A stretch of DNA of 64,000 bases from the NCBI RefSeq assembly GCF_041296385.1, contig NW_027183506.1, positions 1 through 64,000 of the forward strand, in the 5' to 3' direction. Source of the DNA: Aphelocoma coerulescens (Eukaryota; Chordata; Aves; Passeriformes; Corvidae). The translations under genes were made by a program, and so were the position numbers. Shown one piece after another: positions 62,072-64,000 of the stretch. The notes beneath the pieces are model-generated. The model was given only the letters and a program-made list of their open reading frames with translations, was not told the DNA's origin and did not search any database. Position 1 is the stretch's first letter. The number at the start of each line of letters is the position of its first letter.

Positions 62072-64000
62072 AATGGCTCTGCTCCAGGATGGCATGCTGC
62101 AGAGAATGCAGGTAGATTTTGTGCTCACTCCTGGCATGCAGCTGGACAATAAAGCCTGATCCAGCCCCCCCTCAGCATATGTCCGGCTCTGGCATTGGGG
62201 CGGGGCAACTTTGGGAGCAGCCCCAGCCCTGCTCCTGCTCCCGGCTGGGCACCCAGCTGCTGGGACACAGGTGTGTCCTGATGCCACCGTCTACTCCTTT
62301 GAGAAGGGGAGGACAGAGTGCATCAGGGAGTTTGGTGTGGCTTACATGCGGCAAGGAGAAGGTGCAGCCCCAAACTGGCTTTCACTTCTAGAACCTTTTG
62401 CTATTGCGGGAGCAGCTGCTGGAGCTTTTCAACCGAGCTGCAAGAGTGAAAAGTGTGATGGCATGTCTATCTGAGAAGGAAGGTTCGGTGCCGCAGCCTG
62501 TTGTGCACAATTTATATGCTGATAAGAGAAGGGGGTGCTTTTGCAACGTTTTCCTTCCTGACACTTCTGTCTCTGTGAGCTTTAGCTGCTTGGACTCAGG
62601 GATACCGAAGGTATGTGAAAGTGACTGGGATGCGAGAATCATGTTGCACAGGGAACAGGGAAGGTCAGCAAATGTTTCCTGTCCTGGCACATCTCTCAGT
62701 CTGAACTGCAGCTGCAGATGCTTCACTTCCGCCAAGGACTCTGCCACCTTGAGAGAAGGATGCGCTCTATGGAGTTGAGAAAGAAAGTGCGTCTCACTAG
62801 CTTCTTTCCTCTACTTCATAGACAGCAAAGGGGCTATGAAAGGCAGCACTGGCTTTTTGTTCTAGGACTTCTTCTTTACAAGCAGCTGCTGGATGTTTGG
62901 AAGGGGGTTTGGGATATGCAAAAATGAGAGGCTAAGATGGTAAGAGGGTAAGATGGAAGTCATCTGGCAAAAGCAGAGCTCACAAAAGGGCCAGCTGAGA
63001 AAGCTCTTGCTGCCTACAACTTCAACTGCACCCCTCAAAGCAGCAGCACACATGCTGCTCTCGGCACTTTCCTTCTCAGCTCTACGCACCATCCTAAGCC
63101 TTGCCTCTCCCACACTCAGGATCCAAAGACAACGGCACCAGGGACTGCTCACACACTAAAGGCACCAGGACAAAAGGCTCACCAGCTTGGCCTTTGCATT
63201 CCCGCTGACAGCTCCACAGCTTGAACCCAGAGAACTGCCTGCTGCCAACAGCCTTTCCAATCACTCTGAGCACCTCATGACAAGGAGTGTGGGGAATGAA
63301 TCTCCAGCAGCCTCCTGCCCCAGGCTGTCCCCCGGGAGCAGCCCTGCTCCAGGCCGTGACTGCCACCTGCACAGCCAAAGGACCCAGAGCCGGTGTTACA
63401 CACCACGGCTGTGCCTGGCACAGAGACACCAGTGGCCACACAAGTGGCCATGGCACTGTCCACACACAGTCCCTGCTGCTGCTCCCCCAGCCGCTGGCAC
63501 CAACTCCCAGCCACCCACTCCTAAAGCCACGGGGCCCACTGGGACACTGCGGGGGCTCGTGGAAGCCAGCGGCCATTGTGACACAGCGGGGCTGCACAGA
63601 GCCCACGGTGCTTTGTGACCCGTGGCTCCCAGGAGAGCCTTTGTGATGCTGGGGAACTACAAGGAAGCCTGGCTCCTCTGTGACACCACCACAGAAGCTC
63701 AGGGGAGCCCTGGAGACCGTGCTGATGCTATTGAACCTGATGCAACCCTGCCTCCTCTGTGACACCACAGAAGCTCAGGGAGCCCTGGAGACCGTGCTGA
63801 TGCTATGGAACCTGATGCAACCCTGCCTCCTCTGTGACACCACAGAACCTCTGGGAGCCCTGGAGACCGTGCTGATGCTATGGAACCTGATGCAACCCTG
63901 CCTCCACTGTGACACCACAGAAGCTCAGGGAGCCCTGGAGACTGTGGTGATGCTATTGAACCTGATGCAACCCTGCCTCCACTGTGACACCACAGAAGCT
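62072..64000 (+). repeat. Macrosatellite unit 3 (partial)
   Basis: Third unit running off the right edge, with at least four VNTR copies (from about 63,673). Exon-like blocks are at 62392-62610 and 62700-62786. The array therefore extends beyond the window. Confidence 0.95.

Noticed and set aside
57686..64000. CRISPR-like array
   Set aside because: Repeats are kilobase-scale or 75-bp VNTRs in a vertebrate genome, with no unique spacers.

Overview
The window looks like songbird (passerine) nuclear DNA. The evidence is vertebrate GT/AG-spliced genes, PIM1-like and PAK3-like kinase paralogues of the kind reported as expanded in the zebra finch lineage, a bird-type OR14-like olfactory receptor, MHC class II beta exons, a CR1 LINE tail, and several LTR families typical of passerines. 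PIM-like, MHC II and olfactory-receptor pieces side by side suggest an MHC-bearing microchromosome (chromosome 16-like) or an unplaced duplicated region. That placement is inference.

Layout. (1) 0.2-6.5 kb is segmental duplication copy A: a minus-strand PIM1-like kinase without its last exon, a CR1 tail, an MHC class II-type promoter motif and the last two exons of an MHC class II beta gene. (2) 6.4-9.3 kb holds minisatellites and a 185-bp pentamer microsatellite. (3) 9.3-18.3 kb is one 9,024-bp unit carrying a PAK-like kinase gene on the plus strand. A second unit starts at 18.3 kb but ends after exon 1, near 21.1 kb. (4) 21.1-24.8 kb is LTR debris. (5) 24.8-39.3 kb is duplication copy B, split by a young, env-less betaretrovirus-like provirus (25,476-32,463, minus strand). 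Its LTRs read as identical, gag and pro-pol are open, and it has a 6-bp target duplication. Copy A keeps the empty site. Copy B retains the PIM-like last exon. (6) 39.3-40.9 kb holds two more LTR pieces. (7) 43.2-44.1 kb is an olfactory receptor pseudogene with one frameshift. (8) 44-53 kb has no clear gene except a diverged inverted PIM-like fragment (50-51 kb), plus simple repeats and a TGATGTCA-type minisatellite. (9) 53-56.4 kb is a decayed gammaretrovirus-like ERV on the minus strand. (10) 57.7-64 kb is a tandem macrosatellite (units of 2,268 and 2,118 bp plus a partial third) with an internal 75-bp VNTR and exon-like blocks I could not identify.

The two kinase families are cytoplasmic-type Ser/Thr kinases. 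The PAK-like gene has lost the GTPase-binding (CRIB) region and has a short hydrophobic N-terminus instead. Nothing here behaves as an operon. The region is best read as a duplication- and retrovirus-rich gene-family nursery. All homology calls come from reading motifs; no database search was possible.
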